Below the pieces are notes generated by a model that made no database searches, was not told where the DNA came from, and worked only from the letters and a program-made list of their open reading frames with translations. This document shows positions 34,917-44,852 of a DNA stretch of 64,000 nucleotides, one piece after another. A program made the position numbers and the translations under genes. Within the stretch, counting starts at the first letter, position 1. Each line of letters starts with the position of its first letter. The stretch lies in contig JADKAS010000005.1 in assembly GCA_016715245.1 (NCBI GenBank), positions 62,001 to 126,000 of the forward strand, in the 5' to 3' direction. This DNA is from Saprospiraceae bacterium (lineage in GTDB: Bacteria > Bacteroidota > Bacteroidia > Chitinophagales > Saprospiraceae).

Positions 34917-35981
34917 ATGGGAATAACAAGAAGGTTAGTATTTTTAATCAATATTATGTTAGCCATAGTGACATTTTTGTCCTATCTAACGCCTTTTATT
35001 AACCCGAAATTTTATTGGATTTTTTCGATCATAGGTTTGTTTTTCCCGGTTTATCTGGTTCTTCATATTTTTTTTATACTACTTTGGTTTTTTAAGGACT
35101 GGAAAAAATCTTATGTTTCGCTTATTTGCCTCATCCTCGGTTTTCAACACATACAAAACTACGTCGGCTTTAATTCTGTAAGTCCAATATTAGACAAAGA
35201 AACATCAATTACAATTTCAACGTACAATCTGAGTTATGGTTATTACCTGATTGAAAAAAACAAACTAGATAAAAAATCCAATCTGGAAAAAATAAAGGAA
35301 AGTCTAACAAAACTGGAAGACAGTGACATCATTTGTTTTCAGGAAGTCGGAAATTATGTTTTTGAAGTCATAAAATCAGGATTTCCAAAACATAAAATTT
35401 ACCGAACCAAAAAAGGTGTTGTGATCCTGTCAAAATATCCTTTTGGTGAAAAAGGTATTATTGATTTTGGTAGTATAACCAACTCCTGTATTTGGGCAGA
35501 TGTCACCATTAAAGGTGAAAAAGTACGAATCTACAATTTCCATCTTCAATCCAATAAAGTCAGCAAAGAGGCAGACGAAATAGTTGAAAATCTGCAAAAA
35601 AATGAAGATGTAAAATGGTATGAAGATAGTAAGGACATCCTGAGAAAATATAAAAATACCAATATCAGCAGAACTAAACAGATTCAAAAAATCGTAAGCC
35701 ACATCAAAGATTGCCCACACCCATATATTATCGGTTCGGATATGAATGACGTTCCCATGTCATATATATATCGACAGGTGGCTAAAATAAGTCAGGATGC
35801 TTTCAGGGAAAAAGGCAGAGGTTTGGGCACAACGTATAAGGGGAATATCCCGTTTTTACGTATTGATTATATTTTTTACAGTAAACCATTCCGGTGCGAG
35901 CAATACGAAAGTCTTGAAACCAACGTTTCAGATCATGAACCCGTAGTGGCTACATTATCATATCCATTTGAAAATGAATAA
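34917..35981 (+). CDS. Membrane-anchored endonuclease/exonuclease/phosphatase family protein
   Basis: A 354-aa protein with two or three N-terminal membrane helices (residues ~7-80) and an exported or periplasmic EEP domain. The metal-dependent hydrolase motifs are STYNLSYG, CFQEVG (metal Glu), YNFHLQS, IIGSDMNDVP and the C-terminal SDHEPVVATL (Asp-His pair). EEP members cleave phosphodiesters in nucleic acids, lipids or phosphoinositides; the substrate cannot be told here. It starts 69 bp after the rhomboid pair and ends 3 bp before nadA, so it is likely part of the same transcript as nadA. Confidence 0.87.
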   Translation: MGITRRLVFLINIMLAIVTFLSYLTPFINPKFYWIFSIIGLFFPVYLVLHIFFILLWFFKDWKKSYVSLICLILGFQHIQNYVGFNSVSPILDKETSITISTYNLSYGYYLIEKNKLDKKSNLEKIKESLTKLEDSDIICFQEVGNYVFEVIKSGFPKHKIYRTKKGVVILSKYPFGEKGIIDFGSITNSCIWADVTIKGEKVRIYNFHLQSNKVSKEADEIVENLQKNEDVKWYEDSKDILRKYKNTNISRTKQIQKIVSHIKDCPHPYIIGSDMNDVPMSYIYRQVAKISQDAFREKGRGLGTTYKGNIPFLRIDYIFYSKPFRCEQYESLETNVSDHEPVVATLSYPFENE

Positions 35982-35984
35982 TAT

Positions 35985-37010
35985 ATGACAGACGAACGTG
36001 CATTATTAAATAAAGCAAAAAACAATCTTGTACTTAATGGTTTTCTCGATTTGGACGTAGATCCTGTCCTTGATCTTGAAGCTGAAATAACTAAATTAAA
36101 ACAAGAAAAAAATGCCATCATACTGGCACATTATTATCAGGAGTCAGAAATTCAGGATGTAGCCGATTACATTGGGGACAGTCTTGGGCTCGCTCAAAAA
36201 GCGGCAAGTACTGATGCAGATATGATTGTTTTTGCCGGAGTTCATTTTATGGCAGAAACAGCAAAAATGCTGAACCCTCATAAAAAGGTAATTCTTCCTG
36301 ATTTAAAAGCCGGATGTTCTCTTGCAGATAGCTGCCCCCCTCACCTCTTTAAAAAGTTTAAGGAAAAATATCCTCACCATATTGTCGTCAGTTATATTAA
36401 CTGTACCGCTGAATTAAAAACACTTACGGATATATGTTGTACGTCTTCCAATGCAGAAGTTATCATTAACAGTGTACCTGCAGACAAAGGAATTATTTTT
36501 GCCCCGGATAAAAACTTAGGTGCTTATCTGCAGAAAAAAACCGGTCGGAACATGATTTTGTGGAATGGGGCCTGCATGGTTCATGAAATATTTTCTCATG
36601 AAAAAATAACCAAATTGATGATCAGGCATCCGGAAGCAAAATTTATTGCACACCCTGAATGTGAAGAACACATTCTGGAAAAAGCCCATTTTATCGGATC
36701 CACAACCCAACTTTTAAAATTTACCCAAAAGGATAGTGCCCAAACATTTATTGTAGCAACAGAAGCCGGTATTTTACACCAAATGGAGTTGGCTTCACCG
36801 GAGAAAACCTTTTTGCCCGCGCCACCAAATAATCAATGCGCCTGTAACGATTGCCCGCATATGAAAAGAAATACCATGGAAAAATTATACCTTTCTATGA
36901 AATACGAACTTCCTGAAATCATTCTGGACGAACGGGTGATTCATGAAGGAAGAAAATGTATTGACAAAATGCTGGATATCAGTGCCAAAGCAGGATTTTC
37001 AATAGGATAG
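35985..37010 (+). CDS. nadA: Quinolinate synthase NadA
   Basis: A 341-aa 4Fe-4S quinolinate synthase that makes quinolinate from iminoaspartate and dihydroxyacetone phosphate in NAD synthesis. The three cluster cysteines are visible in LKAGCSLADSC, WNGACMVHE and NNQCACNDCPHM. NAIILAHYYQESEIQDVADY, VFAGVHFMAETAKML and AHPECE are family blocks. Length is normal. nadB and nadC are not in the window. It follows the EEP gene with a 3-bp gap. Confidence 0.95.
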   Translation: MTDERALLNKAKNNLVLNGFLDLDVDPVLDLEAEITKLKQEKNAIILAHYYQESEIQDVADYIGDSLGLAQKAASTDADMIVFAGVHFMAETAKMLNPHKKVILPDLKAGCSLADSCPPHLFKKFKEKYPHHIVVSYINCTAELKTLTDICCTSSNAEVIINSVPADKGIIFAPDKNLGAYLQKKTGRNMILWNGACMVHEIFSHEKITKLMIRHPEAKFIAHPECEEHILEKAHFIGSTTQLLKFTQKDSAQTFIVATEAGILHQMELASPEKTFLPAPPNNQCACNDCPHMKRNTMEKLYLSMKYELPEIILDERVIHEGRKCIDKMLDISAKAGFSIG

Positions 37011-37097
37011 ATTGTTATAAACTGTAAAATTATTGACATTTTATATGTATAATTGGTATGCGAAAGATTATTTATTTCTACTTAACACAATATTTCC

Positions 37098-37105
37098 TAT
37101 ATTTG
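37098..37105 (+). promoter_or_regulatory. Candidate -7 promoter box for the PorU-like gene
   Basis: TATATTTG, an exact TAnnTTTG match, ends 49 bp before the ATG at 37155. No TTTG -33 element is found. Confidence 0.55.
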
Positions 37106-37154
37106 TAAGTTTAAGGAAAATAATTATTAATTACATATTGTGAATATTTTTAAT

Positions 37155-40100
37155 ATGATTAAATTTTCTTTGGTTTTCAGCTTTCTGATTTTATTCATAA
37201 CGTATAATGTAAACGGTCAGTCACTCAAGTCATTAAATGGATATGAATGGATAGTGCCCGGAAAAAAATATTGCAAAGTAAAAATTGCTGAAACCGGATT
37301 GTACAGAATAAATATAGGTGAACTTACAGCTGCCGGTTTGGATGTGTCAAATACAAAAGCATCTGGTTTGCAGGTTTGGAATTTTGGCAAACAAATTCCG
37401 ATATACGTTTCCACCAACGAAAGACTGGAATCCGAAGATTATGTTGAGTTTGTCGGTGAAAAACTGACAATTGGGTTGGATAGTCTTTTATTCAGTAATT
37501 GGAATGACGAAATGTTAAACACAGAATATAGTTTTGTGACGGATTCAAACACCTATTTTATTGCCATTGATACAAGTTCTGTCAATCTAAGATATCAAAC
37601 TATTCAACCGGATTATGCATCAGGATCTAATCCGATTCTTCCATTCTATCTGCACGAAGATAAAAAAATTTATAATGATATTTTCTACAAAATTCAGCAC
37701 GGTTTGCTCCAATATTCAAATTTTGAACCTGCTGAAGGCTGGGCTAAACAAGGAGAAAAAAACAGTTCTCATTCCTTCAATTTATCTGATTATTATCCCG
37801 ACGGTGGTGCTGTAACCCTTGGTTCAAGAATCAGTTCTACGATTTTTTTCACCCGAATCATTTCAAAAATAAATGGCTCTGCGGTCGACACTCAATCATT
37901 TGGACCGGCTACCATTAGACATCTTGAGTATTCCATTCAACCTGAAAATGTCCAGAACGAAATAAACCTGGAAATACAAAACAACTTAACTGAAGACTTG
38001 CACAGAACTGCTTTCAGCTATATTAAATATCCAAGGTTGTTGAACTTCGCCAATAAAAATGCATATAACTTCAATTTACGTTCGAATCCGGGTACCTATT
38101 TACTTCCTATTCAAAACTTTAATCACGGAGGTAATCCTTGCTTCATTTATAATCCTGTGTCCGGAACAAGAACAGAAGCAAAGTTAAAAGATATAAACTC
38201 AATGGAAGTAATATTGGAGGTTTTTCCTTCCGGCAGATATTTTGTTATCAATCAAACCAACGGATTTAAACAAATAAACAAAATTCAATTATTTGAGTCC
38301 GAAATTTTTGAAAAAAGTGAAACAAACTATCTGATTATCTCTCATAAAAGTCTGAAAGATGGTTCCCTTGCTTATGCTGAATACAGAAAAAGCCCTAATG
38401 GTGGCGCTTACAAAGTATCTGTCCTCGAAATGGATAAAATTTACAATCATTTTGGATATGGTATTGACAATCATTTTTATGCATTAAATAATCTGAGTAA
38501 GTTTTTGAAAAATAACTGGGACAGCCTTGCTCATGTTTTCCTTTTGGGGAAAGGTCTGAGTTATACGCTGATGAGAACAGCCTCCGATATTCAAAAACAT
38601 GAAGGTGTCAATTTTTTTGTACCGGGATATGGGATACCCTCTTCTGATATTATGTTATTTTCTGATTTTAACAAAGCAAGTCCGCATTTTGCCGTTGGCA
38701 GGTACGCTGCACTCAATAACAACGAAATTTTCAACTACCTTGACAAAGTAAAAGGGTATGAAAATGCACAAAATAACAATCAATCCATAGAAGATAAATT
38801 CTGGATGAAAAGAGTAATGCACCTGAGTGGTGGTGGCAATCCTTCTGAACAAAGTCTCATTAAAAACAACTTATTGAATATGCAGTCCCGTTTGGAAAAT
38901 TCAAAAATGGGCTCAAAAGTTTCGACATTTTTTAAAACCAGTACGGATCAATTGGCATCTGCATCCCTTGAATCCATCACCAATCTTTTCAATAGCGGTG
39001 TAAATATAGTTACCTTCTATGGTCACTCTGCACCGGGAACCTGGGACTTTAACCTTGAAGATCCTTCTAAATATACCAATTACAATAAATATCCGCTTAT
39101 CAACTCCTTGGGTTGTTATTCAGGTAATATTTTTGGTGAAAAATCAGAAACCATAAGCGAACGGTTTGTGAAAATCAAAGATAAGGGAGCTATAGGGTTT
39201 ATTGCTTCCGGTGGGACAGCTTCCGTTACGCAACTCGGAACTTTTGGTTATGAACAGTACAGTCATCTCGGAAATGAAAATTATGGGAAATCAATCGGCT
39301 ATATATTAAAAGTAATGGCAAAAAAATATGAAGATGCAAAATACGATACGTATGCTTTATATCAGCAAATGATTTTACATTGTGACCCTGCCATTAAATT
39401 ATATAACTTTGAAGGACCTGATTACATATTTGATTATTCTTCAATAAAAACCATTCCTGAACTTATTAACAGTTCAACGGACTCTATTACCCTTTTTTTT
39501 GATGTTTACAATTTGGGAAAAGGCAAAGAAGACAGTATTGACCTCGCGTTTTATCATGTTCTTCCTGACAATACCGTATTTGACACCGTAAAAATAAAAA
39601 TCCTTTCCCCTGGCTCTTATCACACTTTTTCTCTGAAATTTAAAAATGCAGGTGTAAAAGGTATTGGGAAAAACACCATACTAGGAAAGATTGATCCAGA
39701 TAACAAAGTTTATGAAATGCCGGAAAATATGGCAAAAAACAATAATGACCTGGTTTCCGGGTCAGGTAATGGTTTTGTTTTTTATATTCTGGACAATACC
39801 GCTATACCTGTCGAACCCTGCAATTTTGCCATCGTAAATAACCCTGAGATAACCCTTAAGGCTTCAACAAGCAATGCTTTGATAAAGCGAGGAAATTACA
39901 TTTTTCAGATAGATACGACGCTATTATTCAACAGCCCTGTATTTGCAAAACAAGTTGTACAAAATGTACAGGGTTTAATAGAATGGAAACCAACAATACC
40001 ATTTACTCCTGGTACGGTTTACTATTGGCGGGTAAGTGCGGATAGTATATCTCCAGATGCAGGTTACACATGGAAACCATCCTCCTTTGTTTTTTTGCCT

Positions 40101-42131
40101 GATAATGATTTAGGGTTTAATCAAAGTCATTATTTTCAATATAGCGACAACAATAAATTTGGACATATTTTCATAGATAACAATAGGAAATTCAGATTCC
40201 CCTTTGGAGAGTATCTCATTGATATTGTTAATGGGGTTTATAGCAATTTTTCATTCGGAACCATTGGTTTTAAATTTAATTTTGAAAACCCGGCTGCTTC
40301 AATTAGACCCTGGAATTTTATGCCAAATGGAGGTGTGTGTTTAGTAGTAGTAAATCCTGTTACAAGTAGCGGTATAATTAATAATGGAGGAGATTTTGGT
40401 AGTATATCTGGAGGAAGTTCATCCAGGAGATGTTATGGCTTTCTAACTTCCACATCATCGGAAAGAAAAAAAGTAATTGATTTTCTTCAAAATAATGTTC
40501 CGAAAGATCATTATGTCTACTTTTTTACAGTTATGAATACAATTTCAAATGACCTTAAAGTGGAAGAATGGCAAAATGATCTGGTTGAGTTTGGAACAAG
40601 TATTCCAGAATTATTGAAGGAACAAGGTGCCTTATTAATAGACTCATTATTGACAAAAGGTTCATTGCCCTATACTTTCAAATATACAAACAATAAAGGG
40701 GCGATTAATGAAGGACTACTTGAGGACTTGACACAAATTATATCAACAAAATCATTTTTACCCTATATACGTATTGAAGCAACCATTAAAATAGAAAATA
40801 TTGGTCCGGCTTCCCGTTGGGATAGGCTAGAATATAAACTTAGAAATGTTGAAGATGTCGATACTACCTATATCAATGTTTATGGTGTTCGAGAAGGGAA
40901 CTTTATCGATACTCTTGTCTTGAAAGAAAAATCGACATCCTTTTCTCTTGAACACATTGATCCAAAACTTTACCCGAACTTACAAGTTGAATTGTATTTT
41001 AAAGACGCGGTAAACCGCAGTGCTCCCGACGTTGAAAATTTTAGAATATTTTTTGATCCTGTGGCTGACATGGCGCTGGACCCAAAGAAAAATTACAGAT
41101 TTCTGGCGACCAAGTTAAATCGTGGAGAGACTTTGGTCGCATCAGTAGCCCTGACAAACCTGAGTAATGAAAATGTGGATAGTGTATTTGTAAAATATTC
41201 CATTATCAATCTTGAAGATAATTCAGAAATTAATGAATTTAAAAAGGTAGGTCCCTTACCACCCAACCAAAATATTATTTTGGATTTTCAGCAAAAAATG
41301 CTTGGTAAACCGGGAAAACATGTCTTTGTAGTCGAAGCCAATCATGATAAAATAATTGCAGAAAAACATTATTTCAATAATATTGGTAAACAAGAATTCG
41401 AAGTATTAAAGGACAAGTCAAATCCTTTTCTGGATGTATACTTTGATGGTCAGAAGATTCTTGATGGAGACATAGTTTCTACTAAACCAAATATCAAACT
41501 GATGTTGAAAGATGAAAATGCTTTTTTGTCATTGGACAATCCTGAATTATTTTCCATAAAATTGGACACAGGTAGGAACCAAATCAAAGAAATCCCATTG
41601 ACAAGTGCGGAATTGTCTTTTGAAAAACCAGCCGGTCCTAATGAACCTGCGATTTTGAATTACAACCCTTCATTCAAAACTGGAGATTATAAGTTGATCG
41701 TTCAAGCGAAGGATGCCTCTGGTAATTTTGCCGGTGTCAATGAAAGAGTAGTTTCCTTTCGTGTTATAGAAGAGGAGTCGGTGACACATATACTGAATTA
41801 TCCAAACCCGTTTAGTACATCAACACAATTTGTGTTTACCCTTACAGGCGAACAAGCTCCGGAAGATTTTTCAATTAGAATCTTTACAGTTACAGGGAAG
41901 CTCATCAGGGAAATCTCCAAGGAAGAATTAGGTTTACTTCGCATAGGAACAAACCGGACCCAATTCAAATGGGATGGCACAGACCAATTTGGCCAAAAAT
42001 TAGCCAATGGAGTCTATTTATACAAAGCCTTTATAAATAATTCTCAGGGACAATCTTACAAAACAAATAAACACAACAGAGTTGACCAGGCATTTAATGA
42101 AGGATTCGGAAAAATGGTTATTCTTAGATAA
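37155..42131 (+). CDS. PorU-type T9SS sortase (C25 gingipain-like), giant form
   Basis: A ~1658-aa secreted protein. A signal peptide (MIKFSLVFSF..., ending VNGQ) is followed by a beta-rich N-terminal part (~25-450), then a C25 cysteine-peptidase domain with the His in YGHSAPGTWDF (~residue 623) and the Cys in NSLGCYSG (~655). Long Ig/CARDB-like regions follow, then a C-terminal T9SS/FlgD-like domain that starts near NYPNPFSTS and ends in a GVYLYKAFI strand. PorU cleaves the sorting signal of T9SS cargo and attaches the cargo to the surface. At this size it resembles the proteins called PorU2, not the ~1200-aa PorU. Two likely cargo proteins are encoded nearby (51135-54198 and 59827-62082). 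The ATG at 37155 is chosen over GTG 37140. Confidence 0.83.
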   Translation: MIKFSLVFSFLILFITYNVNGQSLKSLNGYEWIVPGKKYCKVKIAETGLYRINIGELTAAGLDVSNTKASGLQVWNFGKQIPIYVSTNERLESEDYVEFVGEKLTIGLDSLLFSNWNDEMLNTEYSFVTDSNTYFIAIDTSSVNLRYQTIQPDYASGSNPILPFYLHEDKKIYNDIFYKIQHGLLQYSNFEPAEGWAKQGEKNSSHSFNLSDYYPDGGAVTLGSRISSTIFFTRIISKINGSAVDTQSFGPATIRHLEYSIQPENVQNEINLEIQNNLTEDLHRTAFSYIKYPRLLNFANKNAYNFNLRSNPGTYLLPIQNFNHGGNPCFIYNPVSGTRTEAKLKDINSMEVILEVFPSGRYFVINQTNGFKQINKIQLFESEIFEKSETNYLIISHKSLKDGSLAYAEYRKSPNGGAYKVSVLEMDKIYNHFGYGIDNHFYALNNLSKFLKNNWDSLAHVFLLGKGLSYTLMRTASDIQKHEGVNFFVPGYGIPSSDIMLFSDFNKASPHFAVGRYAALNNNEIFNYLDKVKGYENAQNNNQSIEDKFWMKRVMHLSGGGNPSEQSLIKNNLLNMQSRLENSKMGSKVSTFFKTSTDQLASASLESITNLFNSGVNIVTFYGHSAPGTWDFNLEDPSKYTNYNKYPLINSLGCYSGNIFGEKSETISERFVKIKDKGAIGFIASGGTASVTQLGTFGYEQYSHLGNENYGKSIGYILKVMAKKYEDAKYDTYALYQQMILHCDPAIKLYNFEGPDYIFDYSSIKTIPELINSSTDSITLFFDVYNLGKGKEDSIDLAFYHVLPDNTVFDTVKIKILSPGSYHTFSLKFKNAGVKGIGKNTILGKIDPDNKVYEMPENMAKNNNDLVSGSGNGFVFYILDNTAIPVEPCNFAIVNNPEITLKASTSNALIKRGNYIFQIDTTLLFNSPVFAKQVVQNVQGLIEWKPTIPFTPGTVYYWRVSADSISPDAGYTWKPSSFVFLPDNDLGFNQSHYFQYSDNNKFGHIFIDNNRKFRFPFGEYLIDIVNGVYSNFSFGTIGFKFNFENPAASIRPWNFMPNGGVCLVVVNPVTSSGIINNGGDFGSISGGSSSRRCYGFLTSTSSERKKVIDFLQNNVPKDHYVYFFTVMNTISNDLKVEEWQNDLVEFGTSIPELLKEQGALLIDSLLTKGSLPYTFKYTNNKGAINEGLLEDLTQIISTKSFLPYIRIEATIKIENIGPASRWDRLEYKLRNVEDVDTTYINVYGVREGNFIDTLVLKEKSTSFSLEHIDPKLYPNLQVELYFKDAVNRSAPDVENFRIFFDPVADMALDPKKNYRFLATKLNRGETLVASVALTNLSNENVDSVFVKYSIINLEDNSEINEFKKVGPLPPNQNIILDFQQKMLGKPGKHVFVVEANHDKIIAEKHYFNNIGKQEFEVLKDKSNPFLDVYFDGQKILDGDIVSTKPNIKLMLKDENAFLSLDNPELFSIKLDTGRNQIKEIPLTSAELSFEKPAGPNEPAILNYNPSFKTGDYKLIVQAKDASGNFAGVNERVVSFRVIEEESVTHILNYPNPFSTSTQFVFTLTGEQAPEDFSIRIFTVTGKLIREISKEELGLLRIGTNRTQFKWDGTDQFGQKLANGVYLYKAFINNSQGQSYKTNKHNRVDQAFNEGFGKMVILR

Positions 42132-42135
42132 TACA

Positions 42136-43257
42136 TTGGAGAAAAAAAATATACCATTCCATATTCCCTTGGTGACAGGTTCTGAATCAGAACATGTTAA
42201 TGCAGCCATACGAAACAAATACCTTGGTGCTGGTGGCGACTTTACTAAAAAATGTTCCTCTTTTCTGGAGGACTTTACGGGATGTAAAAAAGTTATTATG
42301 ACTACATCCTGCACAGATGCTTTGGAAATGGCAGCTATATTGGCGGATATCAAGGAGGGGGATGAAGTGATTATGGCCTCTTTCAATTTTGTATCTGCTG
42401 CGAATGCCTTTGTGATGAGAGGGGCAAAAATCTGTTTCGTGGATATTGACCAAATGAACATGAACATTGATGCAAAGCTTATTGAAGCAGCGATATCCCC
42501 CAGAACCAAAGTGATTGTTGCCATGCACTACAGTGGCGTACCCTGTGAAATGGACACAATCATGGGGTTAGCAGAAAAATACAACCTACTTGTGGTTGAA
42601 GACGCAGCCCATTGTATAGGTGCTTTTTACAAGGATCGACATTTGGGATCCATCGGTCACCTTGGTGCGATAAGTTTTCACGAAACAAAAAATATTCAAT
42701 GTGGTGAGGGAGGTGCTTTGATGATTAATGACGAAAGGTTAATACAACGGGCTCTCATAATACGAGATAAAGGCACAAATCGGAGCGATTTCAATAAAGG
42801 AATTGTAAAAAAATATACCTGGGTTGATATAGGATCCAGCTTTGGTTTGAGTGAATTGAATGCTGCTTTTCTATTCGGTCAACTTTTGCAAATACAAGAA
42901 AGAAATCAATTTCGTATTGACCTTTGCAAACAATACAAAGCCTTTTTTTCAGATTTTAAAAAACATGAAATCCCGGAAGATCCTGGGAACGGCCATATTT
43001 TCTATGTGAAGTTTGATTCCGTAGAAAAAAGAGATAGGATGATAGATCATTTAAAAACTTTTCATATCGAAGCAGTATCGCATTATGAGCCTCTGCACCA
43101 ATCCGTAGCCGGTAAAAAGTACGGGTATTTTTCTGGTGAAGATAATTTTACGACAAAATGTTCAAAAACTTTGTTGAGACTTCCCCTGCATCAAGACATT
43201 AATAATGAGGACATCTTGTATATCTTTCAAAGATTTATGCAAGTATATGAAATGTAG
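42136..43257 (+). CDS. WecE-like dTDP-4-oxo-6-deoxyglucose aminotransferase (DegT family)
   Basis: A PLP-dependent sugar aminotransferase of the DegT/DnrJ/EryC1 family, closest in motif to WecE/RffA, which makes dTDP-4-amino-4,6-dideoxygalactose for surface polysaccharide. The PLP lysine is in SFHETKNIQCGEGG (about Lys185), with VVEDAAHCIGA and the N-terminal IPLVTGSE also diagnostic. No ATG fits well: the ATG at 42097 overlaps the PorU gene by 35 bp, whereas the TTG at 42136 starts just after it and gives about 373 aa, close to WecE's usual length. It begins a polysaccharide locus that continues to the GNAT gene. Confidence 0.85.
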   Translation: MEKKNIPFHIPLVTGSESEHVNAAIRNKYLGAGGDFTKKCSSFLEDFTGCKKVIMTTSCTDALEMAAILADIKEGDEVIMASFNFVSAANAFVMRGAKICFVDIDQMNMNIDAKLIEAAISPRTKVIVAMHYSGVPCEMDTIMGLAEKYNLLVVEDAAHCIGAFYKDRHLGSIGHLGAISFHETKNIQCGEGGALMINDERLIQRALIIRDKGTNRSDFNKGIVKKYTWVDIGSSFGLSELNAAFLFGQLLQIQERNQFRIDLCKQYKAFFSDFKKHEIPEDPGNGHIFYVKFDSVEKRDRMIDHLKTFHIEAVSHYEPLHQSVAGKKYGYFSGEDNFTTKCSKTLLRLPLHQDINNEDILYIFQRFMQVYEM

Positions 43258-43397
43258 GGTGGTCTCTAAAGCAGAATGGGATACTTTTATTTCAAACCAA
43301 CCTAAAGCTACTTCCTTTCACACTTGGTTAAGAATAAAAATATGGGGAATAATGGAAACTTTTCGCTGGTTATTATTTCAAAAGTAATACCTGAATG
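43247..43397 (+). pseudogene. FemAB/acyltransferase-like N-terminal remnant
   Basis: An ATG at 43247 overlaps the end of the aminotransferase gene. The first ~33 residues (CRVVSKAEWDTFISNQPKA, then SFHTWLRIKIW) look like the start of a FemAB- or GNAT-type protein. The frame ends at a TAA at 43385-43387; a one-base shift at GGGG ~43345 would continue as NNGNFSLVIISKVIPE to 43397, but then the flippase gene begins. The rest of the gene is missing, so this is probably a deletion remnant. The family call is tentative. Confidence 0.4.
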
Positions 43398-44852
43398 AAA
43401 ACAAACAAACATTTATTCAAATCCGTTTTCATGAAAGGCTTGCGATGGTCCTTTCTCTCAACTGCTGTGGTTTCAGTTTTAAGTGTATTATATTATGCAT
43501 TACTAACACGATACCTGACTCCGGATGACTTTGGCCTGTTTTCCGTTGGATTAATTTTTATTGGTTTTATGGAATTTTTTTCCGGTGCCGGTGTAAGTGC
43601 CATCTTAATTCAGGAAAAAAAGGTCAGTGATGAACAGTTTTCAACTTTTTTCTGGATTAATCTATTAATCGGACTTTTTTTTTCTCTGTTACTTGTCCTT
43701 ATTGCCCCTGTTATAGCTGTCTTTTTTAAAGATGAAAAATTAGTTTCTTTATTATATATATTATCAGCAGCACCCGTGCTGAATGCTGCAGCATTATTGC
43801 ACAATAATATACTTCGAAGGGAAATTCAGATTGCCGTCAGTGAAAAAATTGAAATTATCGCTAATATAGTTCAGATTAGTTCCGGAATTTATCTGGCAAA
43901 GTCAGGTTATACATTTATTAGTTTACCGCTTGCGTTTGTATTCAGTAGGCTGGTTTCCTGTATCGGATACCTGTGGGCAGGGATTCCCTATTTCAAACCT
44001 TCTTTTATATTTCGATATGATAGTGTAAAAAATCAGCTTTCCCTGGGTTCTTATGTGGTTTTTGAAAGATTTTTTAATTATTTAAAAGCAAATATCGATA
44101 AGTTTTTAATCGGTAGGTTTTTAGGAACGGAATCACTGGGATATTATAGTCTTGCTCAAAAAATTATTGATTACCCTTTATCCAAGATTAACCCGGGACT
44201 GAATAAAGTTTTATTCCCTTATTTTTCCCGATTACAGGAAAGACCAAAAATTATTTCAAAGTTATATTCCAACGTGATTACTTTCCTGACCTTTATAGTT
44301 ACACCTGTCTTACTTTTTGTCATTCTCTTTGCAGAAGAAATCGTAATTGTACTTTTTGACACATCCTATTCAAATATTGCTGTATTAATTCAAATTTTAT
44401 CTGTTTTAGGATTGCTGAAGTCATTTTCAAACATCGGAGGCAATGTATTAATTGCCCTGGGGAAATTTAAAGTGGGATTTTATTGGAATCTGATCTGGTC
44501 CCTTGTATTAACCTTGACTCTTCTCGTTTCATTACAATATAATATTAATCTGACGGAGTTTACCCTTGTAGTATTCTTTGCTAATTTTGCCAGTTTTTTT
44601 GTTTGGCATGGTATTATTCTAAAATATATAAATATACCTTATATAAATTTGACTCTTAGGTTTTCATTAGTTTTTGTCCTTTCTTTTCTTTTCGTTTATT
44701 TGTTGAAAAGTTTCATAATGTTTTGGCCAAGTCAATGGCCTCAAAGTATAATGCTTGGCACATACTTTAGTTTACTGGTTTTGGTTACTGCCTATTTTAC
44801 CTTACTTTTGCTTAAAAACCAAAAAACCATAATTTTTACATTATGGAAATAA
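43395..44852 (+). CDS. Wzx/WzxC-type polysaccharide flippase
   Basis: A 485-aa multi-pass membrane protein of the polysaccharide transport (PST/MOP) family, expected to flip lipid-linked oligosaccharide across the inner membrane. About 12-14 hydrophobic segments are visible along the chain. The early block LYYALLTRYLTPDDFGLFSVG is typical, as are the FERFFNYLKANIDKFLIGR region and LGYYSLAQKIIDYPLSKINP. It lies between a sugar aminotransferase and a glycosyltransferase, with a 10-bp overlap with the latter, consistent with one operon. Confidence 0.88.
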   Translation: MKTNKHLFKSVFMKGLRWSFLSTAVVSVLSVLYYALLTRYLTPDDFGLFSVGLIFIGFMEFFSGAGVSAILIQEKKVSDEQFSTFFWINLLIGLFFSLLLVLIAPVIAVFFKDEKLVSLLYILSAAPVLNAAALLHNNILRREIQIAVSEKIEIIANIVQISSGIYLAKSGYTFISLPLAFVFSRLVSCIGYLWAGIPYFKPSFIFRYDSVKNQLSLGSYVVFERFFNYLKANIDKFLIGRFLGTESLGYYSLAQKIIDYPLSKINPGLNKVLFPYFSRLQERPKIISKLYSNVITFLTFIVTPVLLFVILFAEEIVIVLFDTSYSNIAVLIQILSVLGLLKSFSNIGGNVLIALGKFKVGFYWNLIWSLVLTLTLLVSLQYNINLTEFTLVVFFANFASFFVWHGIILKYINIPYINLTLRFSLVFVLSFLFVYLLKSFIMFWPSQWPQSIMLGTYFSLLVLVTAYFTLLLLKNQKTIIFTLWK

